The notes below the pieces were generated by a model. That model was not told where the DNA came from. It was given only the letters and a program-made list of their open reading frames with translations, and ran no database searches. A stretch of 64,000 bases of DNA from Phycomyces blakesleeanus NRRL 1555(-) (lineage: Eukaryota > Mucoromycota > Mucoromycetes > Mucorales > Phycomycetaceae), in the NCBI RefSeq assembly GCF_001638985.1, contig NW_017265141.1, positions 1,605,001-1,669,000 of the forward strand, in the 5' to 3' direction. The position numbers and the translations under genes were made by a program. Numbering within the stretch: position 1 is the first letter of the stretch; each line of letters starts with the position of its first letter. Positions 39,327 to 51,206 of this stretch are shown here, piece by piece.

Positions 39327-42289
39327 TTAGTTCTGGATAGGCATGAAGGCAGCCGTGTCATCTTTAACGGTCGGCATGTTGATTTCTTCATGATCGTGGC
39401 GACACTCCCATAGACTTAGCTGATAGAGAGTCACTACTACCAAGAGATGCAACATGAGAGCATAGAAAATCAAAAAGTAACGCGACCACTTGTGTGAGAA
39501 GAGGACGCGAGTAACGTTGTAAGAGAGCTTCTCGGCTGGATTTAATGCATGATAACGACGTGTCTCCTCCTATTTTGGGTGAGTTTATGAAATATATTAA
39601 CGTTAAATCCTAATGGGAGAATAAATTACCTTGCGATGAAACTGCATAAATGGATTCATGGTCTCTTCATATATCTTTCCATATTTATCTGTGGGGTCTT
39701 CATCCTGAATTGTTCCGTTTCTGGGACCATTCTTCTTGAAATTGCGTGGTGAGGGATCTGAATTCTCCATAGTCACCGCAGTCGAGCGATTCTGCAATGC
39801 AAAAGCGTAAACAATAAATATGTAACCTGTACACAATTTATGCGTCAGTGTCTAAAGCCTACCACTAAACCCTTGCTTTGCTCATCCTTCCAGACATGTA
39901 CAAAGCGAAGTCGCTCGTAGAGCTTAAGATTATCTTCCTTCAGGCCTTCCATTTCACTTTCCATTTCTTGTAGCTTTCTCTCCATATTTCTGGCCTGCTC
40001 CTCCATCTCTGTGTTTCGCTGTCTAAAGCGATCACGCTGGCCCATCACAATAGGCAAAATGCTCTTATCATCCTTTCCACCACCAATCGTGTCTTGACTC
40101 TGTCGATGTACAACCTCAAGCGATGGGCGAGTGGATGTCATGCTTCCGATAGCAGCCAAATTGTTTGAGGAAGATGGACGCGAGAATGATTCGGAAACAT
40201 CTGTTGTCTGCTTCTGGCCTACACGAGCCAGATCTTCCTCTAATTTCTGGATCAATCCAGTCTGCTCATATGTCTTGGCCTGCAGCTCTTCGCAGAGAGC
40301 CGAACGGGCCTGAAGATCGTTTTGGAGATCAGAAAACGACATTTTGAGTTGGGTATAATCGGTTTCGAGTCGCTTGCTCTTCTCCATCAATTGGACTTCA
40401 AGACTCTTTCTAATCGCATTATCTTCTTTGTTCAAAACATCCTTGGCGTCAAAGCTATCTTCGTCATTGTTGGCAAACTCTACATACTGGATTTGAATTT
40501 TTACAATGTATTCCCCATTAAATACATGCGTGTGTATGTGGATATTTATGTAAGATTTACCTTCATAATAGCCAATTCACGCTTGACCTCATCATAATCT
40601 TCACACTCCTTGAGTTTTTTTGCCAGCAGATCCCTTTCTTCGGCCTAAATAGAAAAAGGGAGAAAGTTGGAATCAACAAGAGAAAGAAAAAAATCATTTC
40701 TTTTACTGTTGTATTCTGTGTTACTTACCAACGCTTTGACTTCATTAGAAAGATCTTTGATTCGCTTGTTGAGTCTGGTATCTGTCTTTTGCAATAAATT
40801 CTTGTAGGTCTCCACATCCTTAATCAATTTTGCCATTTCTGCATCCTGCTTCTCTGTTTCCACTAAATCCTCAGCACTGCACCATGTCAGCCCAGTTTGA
40901 TGCGATTCAACTCCATTCAATTCCGATTCTATCAGTATTATTTGTGTCTCCTTACTTTTCCTTTTCCTTTGCCAGTGTCTTGTTCGACGAAGTCTGTTCT
41001 TTGAGATCTTCCTAATTAAGAATATATCAGAACACTTGAAACATTTGCTTCAACTGAACTAAACAGGATTTATTGTTGCTGGTAGTCTCTGTTAAAATTA
41101 CCAGTTTTCGTTCCAGGTTAGCGATGGTTGTATTGGCACGTTCGAGATCCATAGTGACAATATCGAGCTCTGCAAGCTTGCCTACAACCTCCTCATCTAG
41201 ATGCGTAGTCTTGCCGCATGAGATACATCTGTCAAGTCAAAGGGAGGTTTTGATATTATACTTGCCGTATTTCTGATCATGATCTAATAGTTGTGCCTGA
41301 GTATCATCATGGGTATGTCTGAGTTGAGTAAGCTGGTCAAGAGCCTGATTGAGTTGCCTCTGGAGTCCGTGTTCACTAAAAGGTAAATTAAGTAATGTGT
41401 TCCTAATACATGCGTACAAACATACCGTTCCTTGTACGATTTGATCTTATCGGCATATTGCTGCTTGACGTCTTGCTCCTTTTGGGACACATCTTCTGCT
41501 CGCTTCTCTTCTCCCTACGCACAAACCCGTCGTCTTTAAGATTGCCCTCTTTTCCTCAATTGCATTAAAAAAGAAAAAGAAAAAGAAAAAAAAAGGTCTT
41601 ACTACAGTTTCTAGTTTGGTCAAGGCTGCTTTCAGATCGAGATTGGCTTTCTCAACAGTCTGAAGCTTTGCAAGTTTCTCGTTTGCTTCTTTGAGTTCTT
41701 GCTGTAGTCGTTTGTTTTCCTGTGCAGCACCATCGTTCTCGACTGCCTTTGCACTTTGATCCTGCCAATATAAAGTCAGCAGATGCGAAAAGAGGTAGGA
41801 TAAGACCTACGACAGCTGCTTCAAACAGAGGGGCAGGGTCAGGGGCGTTTACGAGCAGCTTGTACAAGGTTAAAAACGCATTCTCGGAATACTTTGTTCG
41901 TCGGGTTATGTTGTCGATCTCTGATTGGTAGCCTAGGAAGATTGTTAAGCAATGAAGAAAGGATGGATGGAGATTACCTTTGAGAAGACTCTTGAATTGG
42001 CTCAGTTTTTCTTCATCTGGTATCTTTCTGAACTCTATGCATCAATTAAACTTTATTGTTGTGGATAAGCTGAGACGACAAGGGGGGTGGACCTGATGCC
42101 CTTTAGGTTCTTGGCATTACCTCTGGTCTGTTCAGCAAGTTTCTTTCTAGAAACTAGCCCGTCTTTTTGGTTCTCAACTACGGCAAGACCTTGCTGATCT
42201 AATTCTTTTTGAAGCTCTGGTAAATGCACGCCTTTCCAAAACTGAATGGCTGTCGCAAAACTACTGTCATTAAGAGTCGTCATGGTCAT
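39327..42289 (-). CDS. COY1: CASP/Coy1 Golgi coiled-coil membrane protein
   Basis: Thirteen exons on the minus strand (42289-42121, 42034-41978, 41932-41811, 41761-41603, 41514-41426, 41375-41266, 41196-41102, 41011-40956, 40876-40729, 40644-40561, 40486-39863, 39791-39630, 39569-39327) give 705 residues. The N-terminus (FATAIQFWKGVHLPELQKELD), the segment YQSEIDNITRRTKYSENAF and EEVVGKLAELDIVTMDLERAN match the CASP family. Most of the protein is coiled coil. The C-terminal part, NPFMQFHRKEETRRYHALNP then SRYFLIFYALMLHLLVVVTLY, is the conserved juxtamembrane region and single tail anchor. CASP/Coy1 is a Golgi membrane golgin acting in intra-Golgi traffic. The intron between exons 6 and 7 uses a GC donor (GCAAGT); a GT alternative at 41261 would insert about a dozen residues including a CxxC, which orthologues lack. 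Confidence 0.93.
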
Positions 42290-43282
42290 CACTAAGCTGC
42301 ATACCAAAATTTGGTCCTAAATTATTTTATTTTATTTTTCACTTTAATCTCTCTTTCGCTCTCGTTTTTCGCTCTCTATAATTTTCTTTTTTTTTTCTTT
42401 TTTAAGAAAATTCAATTCAATTCAATCCAATACAATCCAAGACCAGCTCTTTGGGATGAATGTGACAGCAAAATTGAATAGGATTCACAGCATTTAACAA
42501 TACATAAGAGAGAGAGTAGGGCACAGACCAGGGATGTATTGGACAATATAAGACAATATTATAGAGGGAGCTGTAAGGGGGACCAAGACCTTACATTCAT
42601 GTTTATTTAGATTGCAGACAACAGCAAAGGTCAAGGTTTCTCTCATCACAGGAGCATAGGAGGTCGATATCCTAAGGATCTGAATACAAATCTCCACAGA
42701 TCCATAAAGACTCTTATTGGCCATTAATGATACCTCCTGAAGGTATTATTTACTTAAATTCTTATTTATTCTATTCTATTATATCTTATTTATTTATTTA
42801 TTTATTTACTCGGTGTATTCTTACCCCTCAAAAGAGAAGCAAGTACATCAAAGCTGTAAAGAAGATATGTATTAGAATATAGACAAAAAATAAAGAAACT
42901 TTATACAAATTAAATAGCTGGCACAAACTAGCAAACATTCACTGCAAGTAGATCTAAATAGTTCTTTTTATATATATATTTTATATATAAAAAGAATAGT
43001 CAATATTATATGCTTAATCTTGGAAACAGAAAAAAAAATACATAAATAACCTGAATTTCAGGGTCAATAAATGTTGGATTGCTTTGGGTTATGACAGTTT
43101 TGGGGGAGGTCCAAGCGAGGAGATCACTAACCTGGCATGATCTACTCAAAGGTCACTTACAGCACGTGATGGAATAGGCGGTACCTGTATAACTTGCCAT
43201 AAGCTTCCTATTTCAGGGCTGTTTCCCTAAAGTGCTTTCACTCTTTTCTTCTCTTTTTTCAACAACTCACAACCCTTCACAA
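42290..43282. promoter_or_regulatory. Divergent promoter region, CASP / septin
   Basis: Head-to-head spacer of about 1 kb. Features are a perfect 15-bp hairpin at 42962-42996, a CACGTG E-box at 43163-43168 about 115 nt before the septin start, a TTTA repeat near 42790 and pyrimidine tracts just before both start codons. No gene is supported. Confidence 0.45.
42962..42996. repeat. Perfect inverted repeat, 15-bp arms and 5-nt loop
   Basis: Left arm 42962-42976 (TTCTTTTTATATATA) and right arm 42982-42996 are exact reverse complements around TATTT. It could extrude as a cruciform, be a short element end or be chance in AT-rich DNA. Confidence 0.7.
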
Positions 43283-45544
43283 TGGCTCATGTAAGTGATC
43301 GCCATGGTTTCCACGAACAAGTCCTTCTGAAATTTCTCTATAGAGACTTGGTGGCCGCAGAAAGAACGTCAAGAAGGGATTCCAGTTTACCTTTATGGTT
43401 GTCGGTATGGCATTTTACACATTTCTAAAAAAAATTGATTCCCTAATCTTTAAAAAAAAAAAAACTTATATGTATTTATTTAAATAAAATTAAAGGCACT
43501 TCTGGTACTGGGCGTACAACCTTTGTCAATACTCTGTGCGATTCCAACGTTCTGCCAAACAAGATCTGTGACAATCCTGAAGATGCTCATATTGAAGAAG
43601 GCATTAACATCAAGCCGATCTCAGTTGGTGAGTATGATATATGCTAATATTGACCAATCGGACATCAATTCTAATAATAATCTCTTTTTTAATTAACAAA
43701 TATATATATATATATATAAAATAAATAAATAAATAAAGACCTTGATGAAGATGGGGTAAGGTAAAGTATCGATTATTATCTTATTTTTCATGCGTAAATG
43801 AACCAATACCATGAGATCCAGGGGGGGTACCAACCAGGCACTCAGGGAGAGTGCATCAAAACAGGAGAGCAAAAGGCCTCTTGGGATTAAAAAGGGGTTA
43901 AAAAAAATAAGTGAGACGCGCTCCTCACATTACATTCAATTTTTGCAGAATCTCCTTGACTATTGTCGACACACCTGGATTTGGTGACAATATCGATAAT
44001 GAACGATGGTGAGTTGCAACACCAATAATAAAAATATATATACTTAATTAATTACATACACATACACATACCCATACCCATACACACATATATATATTTA
44101 TATCTTATCTAATTGACCCAATTGATCTAATAGCTTCCATGAGATCGTCGCTTATCTCGAGCGACAATACGATGACATATTGGCCGAAGAGTCTCGGATC
44201 AAGCGTAATGCTAGATTCCGTGACAACCGTGTCCATGCTCTTCTGTATTTTATCTCTCCAACCGGTCACGCGTAAGTCACAGCCTTAATATAAAACCAAT
44301 CTATTGTCTAACTAACTTGTCAATGCAGTCTACGTGAGATTGACATTGAATTGATGCGTCGTCTGAGTCCGCGTGTCAATGTAATCCCAGTCGTAGGCCG
44401 CGCAGATTCACTCACACCTCAGGAGCTCAAGGATTTTAAAAGAAGAGTAAATAATCTTTATATTTGCTTTTTTTAAAGAAAAAAAAACATGGATCAAATA
44501 TTGACATTGATTTATTCAATTCTGTTTAGATAATGGAAGATATTGAACATTACAGCATTCCAATCTACAACTTCCCCTATGATGTTGAGGAAGATGATGA
44601 AGACACTGTTGAAGAAAACAGCGAGTTGAGAGTAAGATACTTTATTATCATTGTCATGGTATTTAAATTCAAACCATATTCTAATATGTATATCTATTTT
44701 CCTATAGGCTCTCTTGCCCTTTGCTATCATTGGGAGCGATGAAGAAATAAATGTCAATGGCCGCATTGTCCGTGGACGCCAGTACCCATGGGGTGCTGTA
44801 GAAGGTATGATACACAAAGATGTATCAATCGACATCTAATCATTATCTTATGAATGTATAATAGTCGACAACCCCAAACATTCTGATTTTGGTAGATTGA
44901 GATCTGCTCTGTTGAGGTAACGAAGCGACCAATAATAGTAATAATAACAATTGATATGTAGACCTCTTTATTCAGTCAGACTGTGTGAATGTCTACGTAG
45001 TTTATTTCGTTCTATTTCTCACTCCTAATACTTACTGCTAATATTTTTTCCATAATTAATTAGCTCACACCTCCAGGATCTTAAAGAAATCACACACGAC
45101 TTCTTATATGAAAATTACCGTACTGAGAAACTCAGTCGTACAGTGAGCGGCGGTGACCAAGAGTAAGTGTATTTTTTTGTTATATATTTAATAACATATG
45201 CAAACAATGGTAACTGTCCGGCTAAACCATATGCGAATGTTTTGTCCAACAGAGATGCTTCATTGAATGCTGAGGATATGGCCAGCCAGAGTGTAAGGCT
45301 GAAGGAGGAACAATTGAAGAAGGAAGAAGAAAAGGTAAAAGATCACCCCTAAGCTTGCTAATCAGCTTTCTATGGGACAGCTTTGATAAACATATACTTC
45401 CTTTATTTCATATCTCTATAGCTCCGTGAGATCGAATTGAAGGTTCAGCGTGAAATCCAGGAAAAGAGAGCGGAACTGTCGAGCAAGGAAGAGGCACTGC
45501 GCAGTTTGGAAGCTAGATTAGCACAAGCTCAATTGGCAGATTAA
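43283..45544 (+). CDS. Septin (GTP-binding, Cdc11-like P-loop)
   Basis: Thirteen exons (43283-43291, 43344-43404, 43496-43627, 43739-43760, 43949-44008, 44134-44271, 44329-44446, 44530-44631, 44708-44804, 44865-44916, 45064-45162, 45253-45334, 45422-45544) give 364 residues. A basic membrane-binding stretch precedes the P-loop GTSGTGRTT, where Arg replaces the usual Lys, as in Cdc11/AspA-type septins. DTPGFGD (G3) and GRAD (G4 position) follow, then the septin unique element and a C-terminal coiled coil rich in Lys and Glu. Septins form filaments at hyphal tips, branch points and septa. The first coding exon is only 9 nt (Met-Ala-His) and exon 4 is 22 nt. The usual AKAD in G4 is altered, so GTP binding may be weak. 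Confidence 0.94.
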
Positions 45545-46313
45545 AGACTACAATAATCAGTCAGGCAGTTAGCTTTCATCTTTTTGATGAGATAATCATT
45601 TCTCCTGATACAACCTCCACTCCTCCCCAACCTCACTATCTCTCCCATTTACAACCTCTTCCTTCTATTATATCTTTATATTTTCCCTTTTTTTCTGGCG
45701 TTCGAAATAGTAGCTTTATATCATTTTATTATTATTTAAATATCATCTCTATTTTACCTTCATCTTATTTGTCAAGTGACCATATGAAAATAGAAAGTAT
45801 TTTTTTTTGGTTATCTGGCTCTTTAACGCGGTGATCTAACCATCTCGTTACACGGTTTCGGGTACCCTACTACCTTTACAGCAGGAATTGCGGCTAAACG
45901 TTGGAGTCCATAGCATCGGACAAATAAGGGAGGTCACACTCCTTTGGAAGGGTATGGGCATACTCAAGAGACTACCGGGTCTTCTTGTATGCGTTTGCGT
46001 ACCCCGCCAAAGACACTTGCTTGTCCTACTCTTGAGTTACCAAATTACCAAATTGTGTAAATCCCCCACATTATCAGCCTCCCAAGGAAAATCATTTGAA
46101 TACCAGCTTCCATGAGTACTATTTATGAAAACCAATCAATTTTTACTTCAAATACCTTACCTTAACCCCACACATATGACTGGGATTCAATGCATGTACA
46201 GCACAGCACAGCACAGCACAGCAAACCATTACCAAAATTCCCATCTATAAAAGAACCTTCTTCAGCTTTCTTGCTTCTCTTCTTCAACTTTACTTTACTT
46301 TCTTTACTTTCCA
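45545..46313. promoter_or_regulatory. Promoter region of the carnitine acetyltransferase gene
   Basis: Spacer between the septin and the acetyltransferase, less AT-rich at 45830-46100. CCCCGCC near 46001 resembles a carbon-repressor (CreA/Mig-type) site, reasonable for a gene of acetate and fat use. A 5-bp repeat (ACAGC)n occupies 46199-46223. A pyrimidine-rich leader (TTTACTTTAC type) precedes the start codon. Site function is inference. Confidence 0.35.
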
Positions 46314-49025
46314 ATGGCTAACGTTAAAGCACATAAGAACGCACTAAACTTCGAGCCAAGTGGAGGCGAAACCTTTAGATACCAGGAACAGCTCCCCAAG
46401 TTACCAATTCCTGAGCTCAAAGATACATTGGCCCGTTATTTGACTAGTATCCAACCTCTACAGGTAAGATTTTCAAAGAAAGAAAATAAATAAACAGCCT
46501 ATCCCTGACTCCCACCAAAAAATAATAATAATACAACTTTTTTTGTAGTCTGTTGAAGAGCATGAAAGAAGCAAGGTTGCCGTCAAGGACTTTCTCGAAA
46601 ACGATGGCCCAAAGTTGCAAAGCAAGCTATTAACATATGCGACCGATAAATCATCTTACATTGAAGAGTTTTGGTAAGAATTTGGTAATCAAGATAACAT
46701 TTTGGAACATACTAAATCCTTTTTGTATATATATATATAAAATATAAAAGGTATGACTCTTACCTCCAACATTCTGACCCAGTGGTCTTGAACCTAAACC
46801 CATTCTTTGTACTGGAAGATGACCCTACCCCTTTGAGAAACGACCAGGTCATTCGTGCGTCCTCGCTCATCTATTCTACTCTCAAATTCATTGATGCTCT
46901 TCACGATAAGACTCTTGAGCCAGATGTCTTCCGTGGTACACCTCTATGCATGTCCCAGTTCAGTCGCCTGTTCGGAACTGCTCGAGTACCGACCGACAAT
47001 GGCTGCTATATGGCACCGGGAAACGAGTCCAGACACATTGTTGTCATGGCTCACTCCCAGTCCTACCACTTTGAGGTCTTTGATGAGTTTGGCGAGACTG
47101 CATTGACCGAAAAGGAGATTGCGGCCAACCTCAGGGCCATCCTTCGAGACGCAGCTCGTATTCCAGTGAGCGATATTGCTAAGACTGCCATTGGTGTACT
47201 GACGACCGAGAAGCGTCGTAACTGGGCCCGCCTCAGAGCCGAACTAAAGTCAGACCCAACCAATCGCCAGTCTCTCAAAGTAATCGATTCTGCACTTTTT
47301 ATTGTGTGCTTGGATCATGTTGAGCCTACAACTATCGAGGATTTAAGTTCAAACATGCTGTGTGGCACATATCGCCTAGATCAAGGGTTACAAGTTGGCA
47401 CATGCACCAACCGTTGGTACGACAAGCTTCAGGTAAGAACCAAACAATATATAATGTATTGTTTGAATATCACAGCAGTGTAACAAAATAATATATATAA
47501 AAAAAATCTAACACATTTATAGATCATTGTCTGTAAGAACGGTAGTGCGGGTATTAATTTTGAACACACTGGTAAGTTGATGAGAATATGGGCTCAGGCT
47601 TGTGTTACGATTCTTTTTTTTTTTAAAAAAAAATTTACTTATGTAATGTGGGGTATTGGCAGGTGTCGATGGTCACACTGTTCTGCGCTACGTCTCCGAT
47701 ATTTACACGGACACAATTCTTCGATTCGCAAAGACAATCAACAGCCAGACAAAGTCTATATTCCATTCTCACAAGCAAAAGGATAGTGCTGCTAACCGTG
47801 CCAGACGAGATAGTTTCGGTACTGGTCTTTCATTCGACATCAACCCTCGCAGAATCGAGTGGAACATGACTGAGCCAATCACACTTGGCGTTAGATACGC
47901 CGAGACCAGACTGAGTGACCTTATCTTGCAAAACGAGGTTCGTGTCCTCGAATTTAACAACTATGGAAAGTACTTTATTACCGACATGAAGATGAGTCCG
48001 GATGCTTTTGTCCAGGTAAATAGCATAAGAAAAGTAACAGAGATTTTTAAAAATAAAATAAGCGGGGAACTAATGATGATTTTCCATGATGAAATAATTA
48101 TCTATAATTATGATCTTCTTCAGATGGCGTTCCAAGCTGCCTATTATGGTCTCTACGGAAAGTCAGAATGCACCTATGAACCAGGTACGACTTTAGATTG
48201 GATAAGAAAAAAAATTAGGGTTTTTGCTAACATAATAATAATAATTTATTTTATTTTATTTTATTGTAGCTATGACAAAGACTTTCTTACACGGAAGAAC
48301 TGAGGCTATCCGCAGTGTTACCAATGCCTCGGTCAACTTTGTCGAAACTTATTACTCAAAGGCAGCTGATCATGACAAGCTCGAGAGTCTGCGCAAAGCA
48401 CTCAAGAGTCACACCAATCTCACTCGCCAGTGCGCCCAAGGTTTAGGACAAGACCGCCACTTGTTTGCTCTTGAATGCCTCTGGAACCGTATGAACAAAG
48501 ACACCAAAAAGCCTTTGATCTTTACTGACAGTGGGTGGAAGGTTCTCGGTCACACAATGATCAGTACTTCCAACTGTGGAAATCCAGCACTGCGTCTCTT
48601 TGGTTTTGGTCCCACAGTATCGGATGGCTTTGGCATTGGTTATATCATCAAAGAGGATGGTATCTCCGTAAGTAGCACATTGACTATATTTGATAATCGA
48701 GCGTGGGAAATTAACACTAGTTTGATAGTTTGCTGCGTCGTCTAAACATCGTCAAACCGAGCGTCTCTTAAAGACACTTGAGAAATATCTGTTGGATATA
48801 CAGATTATGTTACAAAAGGAGAAATACCCAGGAGGAATTTCCCAGAGACAACGAATTCTTGCTATGGAAAATGCGGACGAACTTAACAATGGTTACAGCT
48901 ACTTTGATAACGGAGAAAACTTTGGATCGGACAAAGAGTCTTCATCTGGTTCTATCGACGGTTACCTTTCCCGTTCCCCTACTCGCAAGGTTGGAAAGCG
49001 TCTTATGTTGCGCGAGACCGACTAA
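46314..49025 (+). CDS. Carnitine O-acetyltransferase
   Basis: Eight exons (46314-46463, 46549-46673, 46751-47432, 47523-47571, 47663-48015, 48124-48184, 48270-48667, 48729-49025) give 704 residues. The family start LPKLPIPELKDTLARYL is followed by PFFVLEDDPTP, the NQ/RASSLI region, CMSQFSRLFGTARVP, the catalytic-site segment FEHTGVDGHTVLR with its His, and STSNCGNPALRLFGFGP near the CoA/carnitine pocket. The enzyme moves acetyl groups between CoA and carnitine so that acetyl units can enter mitochondria during growth on acetate, ethanol or fat. No N-terminal targeting peptide or C-terminal peroxisomal signal is seen, so a cytosolic Yat/FacC-type enzyme is most likely. A disordered Ser/Asp-rich tail of about 50 residues is extra. 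Confidence 0.94.
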
Positions 49026-50649
49026 GCTTTTTTTTTAAAAAAAAAAAAGGAAAAAGAAGTAAATAAGTAAATGGAGCTGGCTCTAATCTTTTGAAATCAA
49101 TAAAGACATATGTGTATACCTAAATTAAGTAGCTTATCTCTTTTTTTTTCAAAAAAAAAAAGTATGAATATCAGGCAACAATTCTTATATAATCAAAAGA
49201 AATTGTGGGGAAAAATTGAATTTCTTTTTTTTTTCTTACCAGAAATCTATTAACCCAATCGTCCATGGGTTTCGATCAAAGTGCTACACAAGAAGAGTGT
49301 ACCAGAATGTAGTACCAAATTAAATGATTCTTGGAAAAGAATTCCATGTTTGACTAATGAACCAGAAATGAAGAATCTTTTTTTCTTTAATTATTATTAT
49401 TCAAAAAAAAAAATACAAAAAAAAGATAGCTTTGTTTATTGCTACTTTACTTATTCACACTCTTTGCAGAGTTGAGACATATCGATTAAATAGGCTGCTG
49501 ACAAATATCTTTTGTTGAAACAAGGAAGGACACGGTTGAATATGATCAAAACGCTCCAAATTAATCCACCACTCCCATTCCCCCCTTTTTATTATTATTA
49601 TTTTGCTTTGATAAACTGATTGCTTCCACTTGCTTCAATTTCAACTTTAATCGACTGTAGGAGACACATGTGAATTCCATTCTACATAGCATTATAATAG
49701 ACCGTCTTTAGCTATTTCTTTGACCTTCTTTGGCAATTCCCTAATTCCTGCAAGTAATAAGTATGCTTCTGTCAGTCAGCCATCATATTTTTCCTAAGAT
49801 ACATGAAATAAAATAAAATAATTTGGAGTACATGTTCAGGTACAAAAGGTACAGAAGGTACAGAAGGTACATTTATTATAATGTCAAACATAGCCTTGGT
49901 CAGGTTAAAATTATCTGATTGCATGTACATTAGATTATACCACCATACTTGAAAGGGTTGACTCTTTTTCAAAAAAAAAAAAAAAAGAATAAAGATAAAA
50001 CAAAATACACCTGCTTTTTCTTTTTCTGTTTGATGTATTAAATTGAGGGTGAGGGATAGACTTCTATTATTATCATTTCTATCATAAATAATAATCATAA
50101 TGGTTTGATTCTGGTTTGAAGATTTGTTACCTTGTCTCCAAAATGTTTTGCACCTCAGATTTTATTTTATAATACATTATATACATCAACTATGGCCTTT
50201 TTTGACTCACAAAATCCAAGTCAACATAATAAAACACCTGTAATAAGAGCCGTGTGTATAAACTCCAAATCAAAACTAGTCAAGAAACCCTAGAGCTTGA
50301 TATTGTACAATCAGCATTTCTTCAAAGTTCAAACTCAAACTATTCGGGCCAGGCAATAAAACTGGATGTCAGCTAAACGAGGAAAGAAAAAGAAGAAAAA
50401 AAGAATCGAATATAATATGCTGGTATAAGGACTCTACGAAAAGTAAAATAGAATAAAATGCAAGAGGTCAAGGTCAAACTAAAACTAAAGCTAAAAACTG
50501 TTTTCTGTAAGGAAAGACCCTATTCAGCTCGGAGAGTCCCCGCTAATTTATTTATTCTTCAGAAACGCAATTTTGATTCCACAAGGTTAGCATAATAAAG
50601 TGTTAATGATTAAAAAGAAAGCTACACGAGGTAACCACAGTCAAGAGCC

Positions 50650-50680
<31 letters not shown>

Positions 50681-51206
50681 TGTTTCTGTAGCCTAAAAGT
50701 ATTACGGGGCAGTCTGAGGGCTCCTTGGAAACACCAGAAGAAATATATATATATGTATTCAGCGCAAAGTAAACGAACCAAGATCCCTTGGTCTAACCTA
50801 CAAACCTACAATCGCATATTTGCAGAATCTAACCTTGTTAATCAACAGTCAAGATATCAAAGATTTGAATAAGAAAAAATACTACTGGAAACTAATGCTG
50901 GTACTAGTATTTTAATATATCACAAGAGACTCTATTCAATGAATGAATTACACATATACTATTACTATTATTATCATTATTGGCCTGTTTAACCAAATTA
51001 ACCTTTTTCTGTCCTACCCCAAATAAAACGACTATTTTTCTTGTTCTTCTTATAATCATCATCCAAAACCAGAAATATTATACTGTCACAATTTTAATCC
51101 AGGAGTTGATGCACCGTGAAAAAAAAACCATACGACTCATTACTGAACAACCTTAATAATAACAAAATAACAAAGCAAAAGAAAAAAACAACAGTAGCAA
51201 CAATAA
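49026..51206. other. 2.2 kb intergenic region
   Basis: AT-rich spacer between two plus-strand genes. It holds a 9-bp repeat of AGGTACAGA type at 49838-49870, several poly-A/T runs and TAA repeats near 50650. Short open frames are low-complexity. No gene is supported. Confidence 0.55.
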
